Assembly: GCF_000423925.1 (NCBI RefSeq)
Contig: NZ_AUIX01000035.1
Location: 1 to 64,000, forward strand
Source of the DNA: Butyrivibrio sp. VCD2006
GTDB taxonomy: Bacteria > Bacillota > Clostridia > Lachnospirales > Lachnospiraceae
Direction of reading: 5' to 3'
DNA: 64,000 nt
The position numbers and the translations under genes are program-made. Under the pieces are notes generated by a model that was given only the letters and a program-made list of their open reading frames with translations, was not told the DNA's origin and searched no databases. Positions 62,205 to 64,000 of this stretch are shown piece by piece. The number at the start of each line of letters is the position of its first letter. The first letter of the stretch is position 1.

Positions 62205-63119
62205 ATGAAAAATACAGAAGAGAAGATTGTAAACGAAATAGTAGAATACTATAACGAAATCCCGTGTAACATAATAAGCATTTATTATGATGGAGGACCT
62301 CTTTTTCATAAAGGCGCAGATTTTATGGTACCTCTCCACTGGCATAACGATGTTGAAATCAATGTCTGTGTTGATGGAAGTCTGGTGACACAGATGGACG
62401 GTAAAAGAGTAGAGACAGAAAGGGATGAATTCCTGATAATAAATCCCGGAAGTATTCATGGAAATACATTTTCGAAAATTCCTTTTATAGAGGGGGAACC
62501 ACGATTCATTGGAGTATGCCTCAGGATAAGTGACACCGTATTCAGAAAAGCATTGCCCAATTTTGATCTACTCAAGTTTAAACCAATCTGGCACCCGGAG
62601 ACAGAAAGACCCAAAGAAATAGCATATGAGTTATCAAAGTATGGCTATCCGGATTCCCAATTAGGGAAATATGAGCATATACACATCACTTCTCTTGTAT
62701 ATGAACTTGTTTATCATATGTGCAAAGAAGACCTGGTTCTCAAAAAAGACATAATATCAGATGCTGAAAGCAGAAATGTTGAGAATATGAGGAGAGTAAT
62801 GGCTTACATTGAGAACAACTTCAGAAATCCAATTGATGAAGTGTCTCTGGCAGGCAAGTTTGGGTTTACTCCAACCTATTTTTCCAGAGTGTTCAAAAAA
62901 TATACAGATATTTCTTATAAAGAATACCTTACTAAGACAAGATTAACAGCTGCAAAGCAGCAACTATTGGGAACGGATCGCTGTGTAACTGACATTGCCA
63001 TGGACTGTGGCTTTTCAGATGTAAGAGGACTAATTAGCGCATTTAGGAAATATGAGGATATTACACCGATAAAATACAGGAAATCCGTAAAAAATAAAAT
63101 ATGTAGAAAAAACGCTTGA
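62205..63119 (+). CDS. AraC-family regulator with cupin-type sensor
   Basis: A 304-residue protein. Residues 30-140 form a cupin-like ligand domain (MVPLHWHNDVEINVCVDGSL, DEFLIINPGSIHGN), and residues 200-300 the double helix-turn-helix (VSLAGKFGFTPTYFSRVFKK, TDIAMDCGFSDVRGLISAFR). It probably activates the divergent symporter-esterase operon when the sugar-type ligand is bound. The ATG at 62205 has AGCGGAGCATGAA upstream. TTGCAAAAATTTGCACT at 62168-62184 may be part of its site. Confidence 0.88.
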   Translation: MKNTEEKIVNEIVEYYNEIPCNIISIYYDGGPLFHKGADFMVPLHWHNDVEINVCVDGSLVTQMDGKRVETERDEFLIINPGSIHGNTFSKIPFIEGEPRFIGVCLRISDTVFRKALPNFDLLKFKPIWHPETERPKEIAYELSKYGYPDSQLGKYEHIHITSLVYELVYHMCKEDLVLKKDIISDAESRNVENMRRVMAYIENNFRNPIDEVSLAGKFGFTPTYFSRVFKKYTDISYKEYLTKTRLTAAKQQLLGTDRCVTDIAMDCGFSDVRGLISAFRKYEDITPIKYRKSVKNKICRKNA

Positions 63120-63156
63120 TTTAGAAGTATGTATCAATAATGGCTTAATAGATAGA

Positions 63157-63284
63157 CAAAGAGGAAGCGAAAGCATACTGCGAACAGCTGATGAAGCAGG
63201 GCGATTTTGAGAAGAACTTCGTGGAATCATGCCTTAAAGAAGGGGACACATACAAACAAATAGCGTACGTTGCACAGACAAATT
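63157..63284 (+). pseudogene. Unidentified gene remnant
   Basis: The frame DKEEAKAYCEQLMKQGDFEK, FVESCLKEGDTYKQIAYVAQ reads like the C-terminus of a cytoplasmic protein. It follows a stop and has no start codon. The family is not recognised. Confidence 0.3.
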
Positions 63285-63385
63285 GATTCAGAATGAGAAA
63301 TATAGCTTTTTAAATAACGAGGATTTTATTATGAGGATATTATTTTCAAGATATCACCACATGCCTAACCTGTAGGATGGTAATT

Positions 63386-63432
63386 CACCTTTGACGATTC
63401 CTGCAGGGAAGGTAAATCTATTCAAAGGTGGT
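63386..63432 (+). promoter_or_regulatory. Hairpin that covers a ribosome site
   Basis: CACCTTTGA (63386-63394) pairs perfectly with TCAAAGGTG (63422-63430), whose AAAGGTGG is the ribosome site of the next gene. The pairing would hide the site, so translation may be controlled by a trigger that opens the stem. Confidence 0.5.
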
Positions 63433-63439
63433 GATACAT

Positions 63440-63682
63440 ATGGGAAGAACAAGGGCCTATAGGAGAGATGTCCGGAACAGAGCGATTGCTCATAAAAAGA
63501 GAATCTGGAAGGATATCTGGAAGGACGAATACTTTATTCCTGATGGCAAATTTGCCAAAGCCCACATGGGATGCGGCTGCTATCTTTGCAAACCTTGGAA
63601 ACATTGCAAAGAATTAAGCGATGCGCAACTTCGAGAATTGGATCACGTAAAACAGGCTATGGATGATTATTATAATTCGTAG
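63440..63682 (+). CDS. Small basic cysteine-rich protein
   Basis: An 80-residue protein (MGRTRAYRRDVRNRAIAHKK, GCGCYLCKPWKHCKELSDA) with a basic N-terminus and a cysteine-rich core CGCYLCxxxxxC. Similar small proteins are found next to phage and mobile genes in clostridia, with unknown role. AAAGGTGGTGATACAT precedes the ATG at 63440; an upstream GTG at 63428 is less likely. The ribosome site lies in the hairpin 63386-63430. It is followed by a terminator. Confidence 0.65.
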   Translation: MGRTRAYRRDVRNRAIAHKKRIWKDIWKDEYFIPDGKFAKAHMGCGCYLCKPWKHCKELSDAQLRELDHVKQAMDDYYNS

Positions 63683-63694
63683 CAATAAGGAAGG

Positions 63695-63728
63695 GGCTGT
63701 CGCACTAATTTAGTGTGGCAGCCTTTTT
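63695..63728 (+). terminator. Strong intrinsic terminator
   Basis: GGCTGTCGCACTA (63695-63707) pairs with TAGTGTGGCAGCC (63711-63723), 13 pairs with two G-U, followed by TTTTTG. Its GGGGCTGTCGCAC text also recalls the ends of some insertion sequences, so it may be an IS end. Confidence 0.7.
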
Positions 63729-63800
63729 GACGCCCAGCCCCTCAGGTATCCGCACATAAATGCTTGTTTTCGTCTGTGGTGTGATTTTCTAAAACTCATT

Positions 63801-63929
63801 AAGGAGAACTTTAGATATAGCATTCTTGAGATATTCAAGAATACTACTGATGATGATACCATTCTTGCGAGAGAAACATGGTGGAAAGAAGTGCTAATGA
63901 CAAGAGAGTTTGGGTATAACAAGAATTAG
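63801..63929 (+). pseudogene. GIY-YIG-type nuclease C-terminal remnant
   Basis: The frame ENFRYSILEIFKNTTDDDTI, ARETWWKEVLMTREFGYNKN ends like GIY-YIG catalytic-domain proteins of Lachnospiraceae, with the E-x-x-W-W segment. The GIY-YIG motifs themselves are missing upstream. Confidence 0.6.
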
Positions 63930-63960
63930 TAGTTTGAGCATTACTTCTGGAGGAAGCCTA

Positions 63961-64000
63961 TGCCGTATACAGATTCTGATATAAATGAAATGCTTTCTAT
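63961..64000 (+). CDS. Start of a gene running off the window
   Basis: CTGGAGGAAGCCT gives a strong ribosome site before an ATG that opens MPYTDSDINEMLS, and the frame is open to the end of the window. Too little is present to identify the product. Confidence 0.55.

Overview
The window is low-GC chromosomal DNA that looks like a rumen or gut Lachnospiraceae bacterium (Butyrivibrio or Pseudobutyrivibrio-like). The grounds are strong GGAGG ribosome sites, T-rich intrinsic terminators, a CIRCE/HrcA operator, many lipoproteins, oxygen-sensitive 4Fe-4S aldo/keto reductases, and hybrid Cache kinases. The species is inferred from style only. No rRNA, tRNA or CRISPR array was seen.

Layout. 1-2.7 kb: an IS91-type element (HUH transposase plus tyrosine recombinase) with large end hairpins. 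2.7-9.9 kb: an S41 peptidase, a frameshifted HxlR regulator, thioredoxin, then a MerR-controlled redox operon (DUF3737, MerR, two Fe-S aldo/keto reductases, two flavoproteins). 10-18 kb: an EamA transporter, a chimeric ORF with IS605-type remains, a CIRCE-controlled Hsp20, then a 2.4-kb inversion that cut a RibD/DHFR-like gene and a lipoprotein gene in two. 18.4-22.9 kb: a probable RNA-repair operon with a 25-codon leader peptide and RNA hairpins, an RtcB RNA ligase, a 33-codon remnant of prfH, a MoxR-type AAA+ ATPase, and a large protein with two metallopeptidase-like halves and a vWA domain. 23-31 kb: an XRE regulator, lipoprotein, CPBP protease, hybrid histidine kinase, peptide-binding lipoprotein, and the intact paralogue of the broken RibD/DHFR-like gene.

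33-36.7 kb: a possible defence-type group of a soluble FtsH-like AAA protease, a WYL regulator and a PD-(D/E)XK nuclease. 37-45.8 kb: a patchwork of gene fragments in which a 7.5-kb IS21-like element (terminal inverted repeats, 5-bp target duplication AACGG) splits a phosphoribosyltransferase gene. Its cargo is two CPBP proteins, broken clostripain and membrane genes, a membrane/DUF6765/DUF308 cluster and an acetolactate decarboxylase. 45.9-53 kb: a HipBA-like pair, a DUF4143 ATPase behind three direct repeats of exact 33-bp period, a MarR regulator with three operators, a LytTR-DUF3021 pair, and an HTH-DUF3990 toxin-like pair bracketed by inverted repeats. 53-64 kb: lipoprotein, surface-protein fragment, SGNH hydrolase, DUF4342 and small membrane genes, a GNAT fusion, and a divergent AraC regulator with an MFS sugar symporter and a carboxylesterase, then a GIY-YIG fragment and the start of one more gene.

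Overall the region has been heavily rearranged. Many genes are fragments of families also present intact nearby, and several breakpoints can be read to the base. The most original candidates are the leader-RtcB-prfH remnant-MoxR-vWA operon, the 7.5-kb cargo-bearing IS21-like unit, and the inverted-repeat-bounded DUF3990 module.
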